From Zizania palustris (Eukaryota; Streptophyta; Magnoliopsida; Poales; Poaceae), in assembly GCA_019279435.1 (NCBI GenBank), contig JAAALK010000549.1:1-64000 (forward strand): DNA of 64,000 nucleotides. The letters are read 5' to 3'. Shown one piece after another: positions 13,301 through 25,925 of this stretch; positions within the stretch are counted from its first letter, which is position 1; each line of letters starts with the position of its first letter. The position numbers were made by a program, and so were the translations under genes. The notes beneath the pieces are model-generated. The model saw only the letters and a list, made by a program, of their open reading frames with translations. It did not search any database and was not told the origin of the DNA.

Positions 13301-14353
13301 ATTTTCTACCGGTTGATTGTGTAGCTTCTGTTTGAGATGTCATTTGTCACTTGTGTCTTTACAACCCTGCAAAAACATTATAGTAAGCTATCTTTTCATT
13401 ATTTCATAGCTATTTCAATTTTTCATTGGCAACAAAACAACTATAGATCCATCAAGGAAAAGGTCCTATCTAAACCTAACAACTTTCTTTTGAGTTCTGC
13501 TTTTTATTTTCTGTGAGCATGGGATGTTTGCTCCAAGTTTCACAAGCAACCTATACAGGTAAGACTGTTATGAGACCATGAGATGTTGCCAATGAACACT
13601 GCAACCACCATCACATTCAGCATGTAACTTCTTAATAGGAGCGTACAAAATACCAACCAGCATATATATCTTCGCTTATATTAATTACACGAGATGCCTT
13701 GCTTATGCCACCTCTGGTTATATGAAATATCCTGATCCGATCAAAAACATCAGGAAAGGAGGTGAGGGCCGAGGGGTAGGGGGAGGATGGCGTACCCAGT
13801 AGGTGGCGGTGAAGCCGGCGATGCCGGAGCCCCCAGCGGTAGAGGAAGGCAGGACCGCAGGAAGCCGCCGCCCCAGAGGCTGAAGTCGCCGAGCCGCCGA
13901 CGGACGACGGTGTAGGTTTAGGAGAGGAGAACTGGAGTCTGGGTCTAGTCGTCTGGAGTCTGGAGAAGCCGAGAAGCCATCCATGCGGTCATGCGGAAAC
14001 AGCCAACAGGCAAACAGCGGAAGCCACAAGCCAGAGCTATTGGCTATTGGGCTGCGGTGCTGCGCAGAGAAATCGGCCCAGACAGTACTGGCTATTGGGC
14101 TTTCAGGCTTTGGACTAGCTTACTGGCCCATGAAAATCGGATTATCCGATTTTTTAACAGTCGGATAATCTGAATTAATTATCGGATAATCTGAATCCGT
14201 CAGATTTTACTATTACCATATATGTATCCGCATCCGCATAAAAAAATCCGAATCTGAATCCGAATCCGTCGGATTTCAAAAAATTACTACCGTATCCTCA
14301 TTCTGACCGGATTCGGATCGGATCGGATAATATCCGATCCGATTTCACCCCTA
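10365..14353 (-). mobile_element. hAT DNA transposon, nearly complete, in the gypsy 5' leader
   Basis: Terminal inverted repeats of 20 bp (starting TAGGGGTGAAAT, one mismatch between ends) lie at 10365 and 14353. The 8-bp target duplication ctgacttg is at 10357-10364 and 14354-14361. Eight-bp duplications and the transposase family both indicate hAT. 10380-10560 and 14110-14340 carry many cggat/atccg words (cggatgcggat, cggataat), a subterminal array such as hAT transposases bind. The element disrupts the gypsy leader just after its primer site. Confidence 0.95.
11235..13343 (-). pseudogene. hAT transposase with one in-frame TGA (RICESLEEPER/ZBED-like)
   Basis: Cut-and-paste transposase of the surrounding hAT element. 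The ATG at 13341-13343 starts a frame of 364 codons, ending at TGA 12249-12251; after two more sense codons the same frame runs on for about 335 codons to 11235, giving about 701 residues, a usual hAT length. Seen: N-terminal serine/lysine-rich region, BED zinc finger (CNYC ... HTKTH, near residues 105-130), catalytic-region motifs MDMWTSNQNKGY and LDSAAAND, and a C-terminal hATC dimerisation domain (WWKAHKYVYPILALLA, then VASESAFSAGGRVIDPFRSRL-type motif). No frameshift is visible. The single stop makes it formally a pseudogene; readthrough, RNA editing or sequence error are alternatives. Confidence 0.9.
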
Positions 14354-14480
14354 CTGACTTGACTGTAGGAAGGCAAACAGGCCTGCCCGGTACCTAACTT
14401 TATAAAAATTTATTTCGTAAAACTATACTTCATATTTTTCTCCTCTCCCTTACCCTTTTAAAATTTTGCCTTTTTGTAGA

Positions 14481-17400
14481 TGTCGGGTCATCACATGCAC
14501 AAATACTTTCAGGACCATGATGGATTAGTCCGCGAGCTTTGGATGCTATTGACCTTCCTCGGATTCATCCACGAGCCCCAGTTCCACGGGATTTATCTAG
14601 AGGAGTTCACTGGCGCCTGCGACGTGGCGTGTCAACGCGCCGCTTTCTAGGCCCTCACTGAGTTGAGGCTGATTTATGACGTTCAGCTCCGAGACACCTC
14701 CTTCCGTCATGTACCGATGCACACTCCGGGAGCCCACCGCGCATCTACGTCAGCATTCTCTCTGACCGTGACACCGCCTTGCCTAGGAGCACTCGTCTTC
14801 TTCAGGCCATGGATTACCTTTAGATGTAGGCCGTGATGGACGCCGATGATCAACATGATACCATTGACTTCTATCGCCACACGGCGAACACCTTGATTCG
14901 GGAGAACGGAGAACTGCAATGTAAGGTCGTTGAGCTACAGTAGAGTGTCACCGAGAACGCCGAGCTCTGACAACAGATCTAGGAGCTCAAGAAGGATGTC
15001 GAAGAATTAGCGCCACTGCCTCCCCACAGGAAGAAGGCTATCAGGAAACCCGCCCCTTGGCCTAAGCGGATCACTCCACCACTGGCACCCTTCGGACCTT
15101 CCTCCTCTAGCGCCGCTGCTCTGGGACCGGTCATCGCCTCGAACCCCATGATAGAGAACTTCATTGAGCCCAGCGTTCCCCGAGACGCTTGTGGATCGGT
15201 GAGTACCGAGACTGCCTCTGATGGTGAGTAGCTGCGATCGACGATAGTTTCGATGCTTGTTTTGTTTTCTTTCATGTTTGTGGTGCCAGGTGATGTGGTA
15301 CTCAACAGAGAGGCTCCAGGACAGCGCCAGACCGAAGTACCCATCGCCACCATTCCTACGCTGGCCGAGATGATGGCCAACCATAACCAACTCATCACTA
15401 CTTTGTTGGCTCAGATGCAACAGCAGCAGACCCACATGCATGAACAACAGGATCAGATAAATCGTCTGCAGCAGCAGCACCACTTGGAGCTACCCTCACG
15501 CCCTCAAGCACCCGCACCGGCCCCCGCTACTCAACTTTCAGAGTTCCTACGCGTGAGGCCTCCTACATTCTCAAGCACGACCAACCCGATGGAGGCAGGG
15601 GATTGGTTGAGGACCATGGGGGAAGAAATTGGACCTCCTCCCTTTCTCTAACGCAGAGTGAGTGACCTTCGCAGCCTACCAACTCCAAGGTACGACTACT
15701 GAATGGTGGGACAATTACCGTGAATCCTAGCCCAAGGCTCACGTAGTCACATGGGTGTAATTCTCCACCGCCTTCTGAGCCGCCCACGTTCTTGCCGAGA
15801 TCGTGGCCCAAAAGCAACAAGAATTATGTGACTTGCAGCAAGGAAGCAAGTCAGTCATGGAGTATCTTCACGAGTTCAACCATGTGGCCTGTTATACGCT
15901 AGAAGAGGTCCACAACGATGCCAACCGTCAGGATAAGTTCCTTTGGAGACTGAAGGACGAACTGTCTGTCTTGCTTGTCGCAGTGGACTATGCCAACTTT
16001 CAATAGTTGGTGAACAAGGCCATCGCCCAGGAAACCGAGCAAAATCGATTGGACCTCAAAAAGAGGAAGATGATAGCCTTCAGCCACAACCAGGGGATCT
16101 TTCAAAGACCCCACTTCACCCCTCTGGACCATGCACCGAACCATCACCCTCGTCCTGTCTTTAGGCCGCAGTACACCTCCGATTGGTCAAGCACCGGAAA
16201 GCCCCGCCTAGCTCCACCAGCTCCATCGGCCCCATCGGCCTCGACCATCAAGACCAACACCCTAAGAGATCAGAACGGCAAGCCGATCGTGTGCTTCAAC
16301 TGCCGGAAGGAAAGCCACTACTCTTATTAGTGTCTTCATCCCAAGAAAACCTAGGGAGCTGCTCCCAACCCGACGATCTACACCCGTGTCAACCACATCA
16401 CCGCGGAAGAGGCCTAGGAAGCCCAGAAGTCGTCCTCAGTATGTTTACTGCAAATTCCATACCCATAGTAATATTATTCGACTTGGGAGCAACACACTCC
16501 TTCATATCTAAGAATTTTGTGAAAAATAATGGACTAGAAGTACTCCGACTACCTAAACCCTTGGTAATTGCCACCCCCGGCAATCAAAATCTAGCCACCC
16601 TGTTTACCCCAAAGACAAGGATAGAGATCCAAGGGGTATTATTTTGGACCGACCCAATCCTTATTGATTGCAAGGGTCTAGACCTTATCCTTGGCATGGA
16701 CTGGTTGATGAAGCAGAAGGGAATGATAGACTACGCTATCAGTGGCCACCTAGGGTTTAGGAGAACTTCTCTCCACTAGATGGCAGTAGAAGAAGTAATT
16801 GTGGTCTGAGAGTACCCAGACATTTTTCTAGAAGAATTACCAGGGATGCCACCTAAGAGGGACATTGAGTTTAGGATCGAGCTTGTCTCTGGAACCACGC
16901 TCATCTCCAAGCGACCGTATCGGATGGCTGCAAATGAGTTAGCAGAAGTGAAAAGTAACATTGAAGAGCTTGAGCAGAAGGGATATATCTGATCGAGTAC
17001 CTCACCTTGGGGTGCACCGGTCATATTCGCCATGAAGAAGGATAATACCAAGAGGATGTGTGTGGACTATAGGGTTTTGAATGATGTAACCATCAAGAAC
17101 ATGTACCCTTTACCACAGATCGACGACCTGTTCGATCAACTCAAGGAGTCCTCAGTCTTCTCCAAGATCGACCTCCGATCAGGCTACCATCAGCTCAGGA
17201 TCAGAGAGGAGGACATCCCTAAGACCGCATTCACATCCCGGTATGGCCTATATGAGTATACAACGATGTCGTTCGAACTCACGAATGCCCCGCATTCTTC
17301 ATGAATATGATGAACAACATCTTCATGGAATTCTTGGACAAGTTCATCATAGTATTCATCGATGTCATCCTCGTCTGCTCCAAGAACAAGGAAGAACATG

Positions 17401-19707
17401 AAGCCCACCTTCGTCTGACTTTGGGAAAGTTACGTGAACATCAGTTATATGCCAAGTATAGCAAGTGCGAATTCTGGTCATCCAAAGTGAAATTCCTAGG
17501 GCATGTCATATCTGCCTGAGGGATAGAAGTGGATCTAACCACCGTGGAAGCAGTAACAAACTGGTTGCAGCCCAAGAACGTATCGGAAATTCGGAATTTT
17601 CTAGGACTGGCCGGATATTACTGATGTTTCATCGAAAATTTTTCCAAGATCGCCAAGCCCATGACTATATTGCTATAGAAGGAAGTCAAGTTCGAATGGA
17701 TTCCAGCCGTTGAAGAAAGCTTCCAGACCCTCAAGCGGAAGCTAGTATCAACCCCGGTGTTGACTCTGCCAAACATCCGGAAAGACTTCCACATCTACTG
17801 TGATGCCTCTCGTCTAGGATTAGGGTGTATTCTCGTGCAGGAAGGGAAGGTGGTATCGTACGCCTCTCGACAATTAATACCCCACGAGCTGAACTACCCC
17901 ACGCATGACCTAGAATTTGTGATAGTAGTCCATGCGCTGAAGATATGGAGGCATTATCTTGTCGGTAATAGATGTGAAGTTTTCACCGACCACAAGAGCC
18001 TCAAGTACATCTTCACCCATCCCGACCTGAACCTCAGACAAAGAAGATGGCTAGAGTTAGTCAAGGATTACGACTTGGGCATCCACTACCATCCATGCAA
18101 GGCCAACGTAGTGGCCGATACTTTAAGTCGGAAAGGGTATTGTAATGCCATCATGGTGTAAGATCAATCTCCTCAGTTGTACCAAGAAGTGGAAATGTTG
18201 AACCTAGGGATCACTACTAGGGAATACCTAGCCTCGCTTGAGTCAGGCATGTATTAATGGACCAAATCCGCGAAGTGCAGACAGGAGACCCTGACCTAGC
18301 AGAGATCTAGAAGAATATGAGGAAGGGAAAAGCCACAGGCTTCTCCGAAGATGAAGTTGGCACTATATGGTTCGGAAACCGGTTGTGTGTGCCAACAAGC
18401 CAGAGCTAAATGCCCTCATCCTCAAGGAAGCTCATTAGACCTTATACTCCATACATCCGAGAAGTACTAAAATGTACCAGGACTTGAAAGAGAAGTACTG
18501 GTGGGTCAACATGAAGAGAGAGAGAGAAGAGTATGTGGCAAGGTGTGACACTTGTTAATGAGTCAAGGCAGAGCACTAGAGGCCTACCGGATTTCTACAA
18601 CCCCTAAAGGTTCCCGAGTGGAAGTGGGAAGAAGTATGAATGTACTTCATCACTGGACTACCCAGGACCTAAGCCGGATATGATTCCATTTGGATGATCA
18701 TTAACCGACTCACTAAGGTAGATCATTTCATTCCCGTCAAGACGACAGTGGTCTGAAGCTAGAAGAGTTGTACATGGCCCGGATCGTGTGTTTATGCGGA
18801 GTTCCGAAGAAGATCGTATCTGGCCGGGGTAGCCAATTCACCTCCAAGTTTTGGAAGAATCTTCAGGAAGAGCTCGACACCCGGCTGAACTTCAGTACGA
18901 CTTATCATCCCAAACTGATGGGCAAACTGAAAGGGTGAACCAAATATTAGAAGACATGCTCAGATCATGCGCCATAGATTTTGGCGAAATGTGGGACAAG
19001 ATCTTGCCTTATGCAGAGTTCTCCTATAACAACAGCTATCGGGTCAGCTTACAAATGTCACCTTTCGAGGCATTGTATGGACGTAAGTACCGGGCACCGC
19101 TACTATGGGATCAGACTGGTGAATCTCAGTTGTTCGGAACATACATTCTATGAGAGGCCGAAGAGAAGGTTAAATCATCAAAGACCGGTTAAAGATAGCA
19201 CAGTCCCATCAGAAGAGCTATGCCGATAATCGACGCAGAGACTTGGCCTTTGATGAAGGCGTCTATGTCTACCTTCTAGTCACTCCCCTTCGAGGCACTT
19301 AGAGATTCAACATGAAGGGGAAGTAGGAACCCCGTTATGTTGGTCCATTCCAGATCATCCGTCGGCAAGGAGAGGTGACATACCAGTTAGAGTTACCACC
19401 CTCTTTAGCAGGAGTACATGACGTGTTTCACGTCTCTCAACTGAAGAAGTGTTTTGGGTGCCCACCGAACGAGCAGATCTTTAGCATCTCGACATCCAAG
19501 GAGACCTGACCTATGTCGAAAAGCCTGTCCAGATCCTAGAGGTTAAGGAAAGGGTAAACAGGAATTGAGTGGTCCGCTTCTGCAAGGTTCAATGGAGTAA
19601 CCACACCGTCGAAGAGGGCACTTGGGAAAAAGAGGAAGACATGAAAGCACAATACCCTGAGCTATTCTAGGAGCTTTTCGAATCTCGAGGACGAGATTCT
19701 CTGTAAG
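14481..19707 (+). pseudogene. gypsy gag-pol polyprotein, heavily degraded
   Basis: The frame starts at ATG 14481 (MSGHHMHKYFQ) and is broken by many stops. Visible remains: a glutamine-rich gag segment near 15400; a zinc knuckle CFNCRKESHYSY near 16292; protease near 16490 with FDLGATHSF where active enzymes have DSG/DTG; RT near 17040-17510 (CVDYRVLNDVTIKN, KIDLRSGYHQLRI) with FIDV where the active site is normally FIDD or YVDD; RNaseH near 17780 (IYCDASRLGLGC); integrase near 18480-19150 (GRGSQFTSKFW); chromodomain near 19540-19670. Both catalytic replacements and the stops show the copy is inactive. Confidence 0.88.
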
Positions 19708-19717
19708 GGGGTAGGTT

Positions 19718-22700
19718 TGTAACACCCCTAATATCCAAAAAGGTAAAAATAAACTAAAAATACAAAATTCCAGAAAATGATTAATTTTTGATTTTCAATA
19801 AAGCTAAAAATGTCCAAATAAATAAAAATCTTGAGAAATAATCATAATCTTGATCTTAGAAATTTTCATTATGCTCTTGAGGCCAAGATATATTTTTGAG
19901 AATTTTTACAAATTTTTAGAACCTTTGCAAATAGCTCATAATTTTTAAACTATTTTTCAGCAATTATTTTTATTAAGAAATAAATTATAAACAGTGGTGG
20001 GCCGTGTCCCTCCCTTTCTCTCTCTCTCCAACCGGCCCAGCCCGTTCACCCCGCGAACCCTCACTAACGTGTGGACCCCGCCTATCGGTGATCTTAGCCT
20101 CGTGCTCGAGTCCCTGACCCACATGTCAGCCTCTTCCCCTCTCTCTGTGTGCGCCCTGGCCCACCTGTCGGCGCCGACCGTTGCGCCCTCACCCCCTCGC
20201 TGACAGGTGGGCTATGTCAGATTCGTCTTCCTCGAGCCCTCGCGCCTTAGAGATCTCCGGTCGCCGCCCTAACTCGCCATTCAGCCTCCGTTGTGGGCCC
20301 GAGCTCGATTTAACGGTAGGAAATTACTCACCGACACTCGATCCCCCTCGGATCCACTCGCGTTACGCCTCTTAATTGCTATATTAAGCCTTGCCGGAGT
20401 TACTCCCCCCTCTCAGCATTCACGGCGCCTCGACCCTCTCATTCACCGACGGCGCCCTATAAAGACCCCCTCGACACACCGTGTCCCGTCCACCCCGCAA
20501 TTGTCAAATCCTCGCCAGAACACAGTGCTAGCGAAGCTCTTTTGCACCGCCCCTCTGTTCTGCCTCTAGTCGCCACTCGCCGTCGCCGGATCCCATTTCC
20601 GTCGCCGTCAATCGCCTCCCCGTGACCGCCATTGCCTCCCCGACTCCGGCCACCTTTCCGCTCGAGCTCCTCGCCACCTGAACCCCATCGCGACAATGAC
20701 CCGAGACTTCACCGCCACCCCCACTCATCGCCGCCCTCGCTCCATCGATCTCGAGCCACCGCACCGGTATCATCGTGTTCCCCTCATCGGATTGATTCCA
20801 ATTCTAGCTTCACCTGGTAATCTTAGCCAACGCCATCGGCGCCGCGACCGCCACAAGCCGCTGTCGTCGACGGAGAAGACGACCGACACGAGTAATTACC
20901 GTTCCGTGTCGGATTCAATCACCGTCGTTCATTCAGGCGTGAACGGTCGAGATTAGAACCTGCATGGATTCAATCTAAGCCGTTCATTTGATCAAATCGG
21001 TACCGAGCAACGAGAGCCATCCGTTTTCATTTAAACACCCCACTTTAGACACGTGCGTCCGATCACGATCCAACGATGATCCACGCTCCGGTTCACAACA
21101 CAACAAGCGAGGTTCACGGCGGACTCAGTTTACCGTGGACCGGTGACTGATTTAAAATTTAAATAAATTCTACAAATTACTTTAAATTTCAAAAATTCAT
21201 ATCTTCTTCAAATTAGCTCCAAATTTGGCCATTCCAATTCCAGAAAATTATATTTTTATTCTCTTCATGTTCATCCAATAAAATTCATATGTTTAAACTG
21301 AACTTTTATATGGTTTTAATTGGAATTAAAAAATTCTAGATATTGTTTTAAAACTTCAAAAATTCATAACTCCTAGAAATTAACTCTAAAATTTGCCATC
21401 CAAATTACAGAAAAATTATATTTTTATTCTCTTCATGTTTATCCAATAAAATGTTATGCTTGTACTGTGATTTTTATATTATTTTATTTGTTTGTTATTT
21501 CTCTTTTTACGTACTGGGAAGATTACGTCGCCGTAGAGGAGCCGGAATACTTCCTAGAGGTTCCCCCTTCCCCCTTTGCTGAGAAAGGCAAGACACCAAC
21601 CCATTTTGAGCATATTGAACCCAGTTTTAAGTTAATTATCGCTAAAACTCATAGGTTATAATTGCATTAGTCCAATCAAATGCCCTATAATATATTTATC
21701 AGATCTCCGACCTTGATGAGCAAACTTAAGCCTTGCTATCGAGCCTGAATTCCTTGTCACCATGATATTTACTAATATTAGAAGTGTCCAATGTATCGAC
21801 ATAACTGCTATAGGATTAAAACGAGTCGTAGATACTTGGATTCTGATATATGATTCCCTTATTTCTCTCACCTCTGGTATTCTGTTGGCCTTGGAATTGG
21901 CTAAGTGTGTTAGCATGGTAGGTTTCGGATGCAAGCGAGTACATTGGTTAGTCGCACCCAGGGCACTATAAGGATCGGTCTGTAGGATCCATTGCAATAC
22001 ATATTCGTACCAACCAAAAGTCTAGTGAGTAAATCTTAGCTGGAGGTATGGGACGTTCCAACTTGATACACTATGTGGAGAGGGGCAAGTAGCACCTGCG
22101 GGTGACTTGTACCATGTGGCACAAAAGGGGGCGCAACGTTGTCCAGTGTGTTGGCGCGCCGGTGAAACCTATAGTTTGTGTCATTGGGTTGGAGCGCCTC
22201 ATGCTAAAGGTTTCATCAAGAGTTCCTGTGACTTGGGTCATTTGGACACACTACGGTGTTCGGGAATGAGTGCCTTGTGGGTATAGTGGTACACCTCTGA
22301 TCAGAGTTTAAATCTTTTCGAAAAGTCGAGCCCACGGTAAAGGACGGATTGCCTGACATCCCTCATTTAGTTTGACCTTGTGATGTGTTGCATGATGATT
22401 GGACATGTAAGGACCGTTGAGCGTGGAGGGCTTACTGTACTCTTCGAGTTAGAATATGTTGCATCATTTATGATTTAATTATTCTGTATGATTAAACCTG
22501 ACTCACATTAAAGGCTACAAGATAAAAATGTACTTTTCCACACTTTAAACCAGTATCTTTCCTTGTTACTACCTTGCATTATTATTGCATTTCTCGGTGG
22601 CTTGTCGAGTACTTTTGTACTCATACCCATAGGAAAACCCACTTCAGAGATGATTTACTATGGCAAAAATGGTCTGGAATAGCGACCTAGTCAATGAAGC

Positions 22701-22940
22701 GACCTTGTGGCGAGGATGGTCTGGAAGTAGCGACCTAGTCAAGGAAGCGACCCTAGAAAAGAATGTTCATCTAGATGTTTATTTTATTAGTTTCTTTTAT
22801 ATTAACACTTGTATAATAATGTGGTCTGCGAACCACGAATGATTGTCGTATGTGCGTCGTTGTGTTATGAACATCTTGTGATTATTGATTTTCTTTGAAA
22901 TTTCAATAAAGTCTAGGATTGTTAAATTCCAAGAGCTACA
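19718..22940 (+). repeat. 3' LTR of the gypsy element, 3.2 kb
   Basis: Starts tgtaacacccc after the polypurine tract and ends gagctaca. 20000-20970 is GC- and CpG-rich; the remainder is AT-rich with runs of aaaattc. The CpG-rich block resembles a plant promoter or leader and may be the U3/R region, but no TATA box stands out. Several short open frames in it match no family I know. Confidence 0.88.
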
Positions 22941-24814
22941 CCGATAAAGCCTCAAACTACCACACCTAGATCACATCAATCTAAGAGATCAATCTAATGC
23001 AGCCTTAGACCTAGCCAATACACCGAGAACCGATGATCGTACTGTTTCGATGTTCACCTCTAGAGATCAATCTGATGCAACCGTGAGGATACTGATCTAG
23101 TCGATACGGTCGTTGGGGGTGACAGGACTCGCCTCTTCGCTAGAGTTTGAAACGATGCAGCCCAGCTCCGAGTGCCGAATCCCACCGGGATAAACCTTAG
23201 GAACCAAGGATGGCGATGCGCCGAGTAGTTGTTTGACAGAGATGTGTGTGCTAATCTAACTAGGGATACATATTTATAGTCTAGAGACTTGTCGTCCAAG
23301 TATTCTATCTTAACCGATTCTGAATAATCTTTATCTCCTCATCATCATCTCCTCCATATCCAGCCAACGTTGTAACAGCATGAATGGACTTCCTTGACTA
23401 TCTTTAACCGGATCTTGTTTGACTTTTATTGACCGTATGTCATCTTTAGTGAGTCTGGGCTTTATCAAATCTTAGCATCAATAATTTGCCAATATATCAT
23501 CGGTGTGTCAATGACAAATAGAGGTCACCACAGTCACTGACGATGTCATGTTAGCAATTCTTACAAATTATAATGACACATGAGTAATTTTCTTTAGAAT
23601 CAAACTCCCGTTTAAAAGCCATACCAAACCCCAAAGCTAGCTAGGTCCACTCTCGGTCCGATTTGATAAAACCCATCGCAAGATACCTAGGAGTCATATC
23701 CTCGCAAGATACCCGGGAGTTATATCCTTGACAAAGGTGACATCGTTACTATTGAATCAATTGAAAAATTGTCTAATATTGCTACAGATGATCAGACAAT
23801 TGTATTGCAAGAATCTGTTGTTCAAGATATCATACCATTTTCAGCAGGTCCTAGAGAGCCACCGAGTGCAGATCACACGGAAGCAATTAACCCTATTCAA
23901 AAACCTGCGACCTAATGCATTGAAACCGCTTCTTCCTATGACAGGTAATATGTTGTTGAGTTCCTCACGGCGCAGATTTTTGCTTTAGCTAATATAATTG
24001 AGGGTAAAATCCTTTCGTTGAAACGCCAGTTTAAAGCAATATCTAGTGATCACGTAGGAAATTTGCTAGTTCAAACTCCTAATTAGTGATTCCTCTTCTT
24101 TGAATACCCACCAAATCGTCGTAGTGGGTCAGGATTCAAACTCGAGACTTATGGCTTTAATACCATATTGTGTTGCATGCACTAATCAATTTAACCTAAA
24201 AACTTAAGCTGATGAGGAAAGATGGACAATTCATTTCATATTCCAACAGTTAACAAATATCTTGTATTTGCACCCCTGATGAAGAAATGGTACTGTCAAA
24301 TTCTCAAGAAAACACAGGGGCATCAACTGAATAAATACCCAGGTAACAACGACAGCAAACTGACCAGTCCAGTACAAAATCATCTTAGCAGCACCGGGAT
24401 ATATACAACCTGCATTATCCAAGGGGATCATGGAAGCAACTGAAGCAGCTAAGAACCAACAAAAGGCATACGAAGCTACTGTACCATCACCACAAGACAA
24501 AAAGGAGCCCGTTGAAGAAACTGATGCGCACGAAACTGGAACTGATGAGACTGGAAAAAACAAACCTCCACGAAAACATCAACCAGATGAACAATGGAAC
24601 ATCTCAGGAGGAAGCTCTAGACCAATCAGGAAAACAAGTTTCAGGGGTTTAAGTCAGCAACAAGAACGATGTTTCCAAATCAACCAAGCACACATCAAGT
24701 TTGATCCAAACATATAATAAATCTGGGAATAGCTTGGTGACTTCTGATGAATACACGCGGTAGCTACAACCCAAAAGCGCACCAGGTGAGGGAAGGGGAC
24801 CAGCGCCACCAAGG
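22941..24814. other. Intergenic, no supported gene
   Basis: Unique-looking sequence right of the gypsy 3' LTR. A broken plus-strand frame at about 23709-23918 reads DKGDIVTIESIEKLSN and ends in TAA; it may be a decayed gene or transposon fragment. At 24231-24563 the minus strand has an open frame with hydrophobic stretches (AFCWFLAASVAS, WTGQFAVVVTWVF), overlapped by a hydrophilic plus-strand frame at 24430-24717. Neither is recognisable. Confidence 0.4.
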
Positions 24815-25270
24815 ATGTGTTTGGTTAAGTTATGGCTATTAAAAAAAAGCTATTATATGTTGTGAATTATGAAAAAACTGATGTGGGATGTCAGTTGTGA
24901 GAAAGTTAAAAGTAGTTTGACTGAAACGATTATGAAGAAATTGATTTGAGCTGTGTAAAAATTCAATTTATGAAATTTTGTATGGTTGTATGAAATTTAA
25001 AATGTCAATTTATGAAATTTTGTATGGTTGTATGAATTTGAAATGTCAATTTATGAAATTTTGTATGGTTGTATGAAATTTGAAATGTCAATTTATAAAA
25101 TTTTGTTTGAATGTGAAGCCGGAAGCCATAAAAAGCAGGTCTGAAAGAGTTTTCAGAGTTTCACTGCATCAAAAGTTACTTTTACTAAAAGCTGCTGGTT
25201 TGGAATAAACCCTTTAATTTGGCTTAACTTTCAGAAAAAAGGGTCCCAAAAGCTAAACAAAAAGACACCA
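24815..25270. mobile_element. Possible small non-autonomous transposon
   Basis: It begins gatgtgtttggttaag and ends with a rough inverted copy (agctaaacaaaaagacacc), an arrangement common in grass hAT and Tourist-type small elements. The target duplication is not clear, so limits are approximate. It contains the 42-bp tandem repeat listed separately. Confidence 0.4.
24963..25105. repeat. Tandem repeat, 41-42 bp, about 3.4 copies
   Basis: Units begin tcaatttatgaaattttg at 24963, 25005, 25046 and, partial, 25088. They differ by one- or two-base changes. Confidence 0.9.
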
Positions 25271-25925
25271 AATCTGGTGCCGACTTTTGCCACCTCGTTC
25301 AACAGCATAGAGAGGGTGACAACCCTAGCGCTGAGCTTCTTAGCGCTAGGATCTCTAACTTCTGAAAAGGGGTACATTCCTGGTTCAAGTTTTTTCAAGA
25401 GTTTACTTCTAAAAAAGTTTTCAAGGACCAAAATGTAAATGTGCTAAGCCACACGAACTGCAATCAGCTTATCACATGCCTCCAAACAGTATTACCTAAA
25501 CATTTCCCAGCGTACAAATGGGTAGGAAAATTGCATCTACATGCAAATGTTGTGCACGACCACTTCTAATAGACATAGTCCCCGTTCTAACCAAAATACC
25601 TTTATAGGCAAGATTCTAACCAAAACATGAACAACGAAAGCAAAAAGAATCATTGTTACGAGTGATGTGCCTGTGTGTGCAAATGCAAGCAGGACAGACG
25701 TCGCTTGTCTGTACCTTTGCAGAATTGCAGTAAACGTATATGCTGTAAGATCCTGCTTCAACCAACGACGCGTGTCCTACATTGCCTGCCACACTGACTC
25801 GGGATAAAGGAGCTAGTGCCGCCATACCTATTAATGTGCTGAAAGTAAAAAAAACAAGACTGGCACACATGTATAGGTTCCAGCATTTAGAGTTCAAAGG
25901 AGAAATGACATGCTTCAATGTTGAT
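25271..25925. other. Intergenic, nothing recognised
   Basis: No gene, RNA or repeat structure could be supported. Short open frames on the minus strand at 25537-25918 have no recognisable similarity. Confidence 0.4.

Larger units (their letters stand above)
9505..22940 (+). mobile_element. Ty3/gypsy chromovirus (Tekay/Del-like), disrupted by copia and hAT
   Basis: 5' LTR remainder 9505-10342, primer-binding site at 10346, hAT insertion 10365-14353, degenerate gag-pol 14481-19707, polypurine tract at 19705-19717, 3' LTR 19718-22940. The missing 5' portion of the 5' LTR should lie left of the window, beyond the nested copia. RT-RNaseH-integrase order followed by a chromodomain-like tail (VQWSNHTVEEGTWEKEEDM, about 19585-19645) identifies a chromovirus; the Tekay/Del assignment is inference from sequence flavour and long LTRs. 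Many stops show it is old. Confidence 0.9.

Noticed and set aside
24963..25105. CRISPR-like spaced repeats
   Set aside because: Units are directly adjacent with no unique spacers, in a plant genome; it is an ordinary minisatellite.
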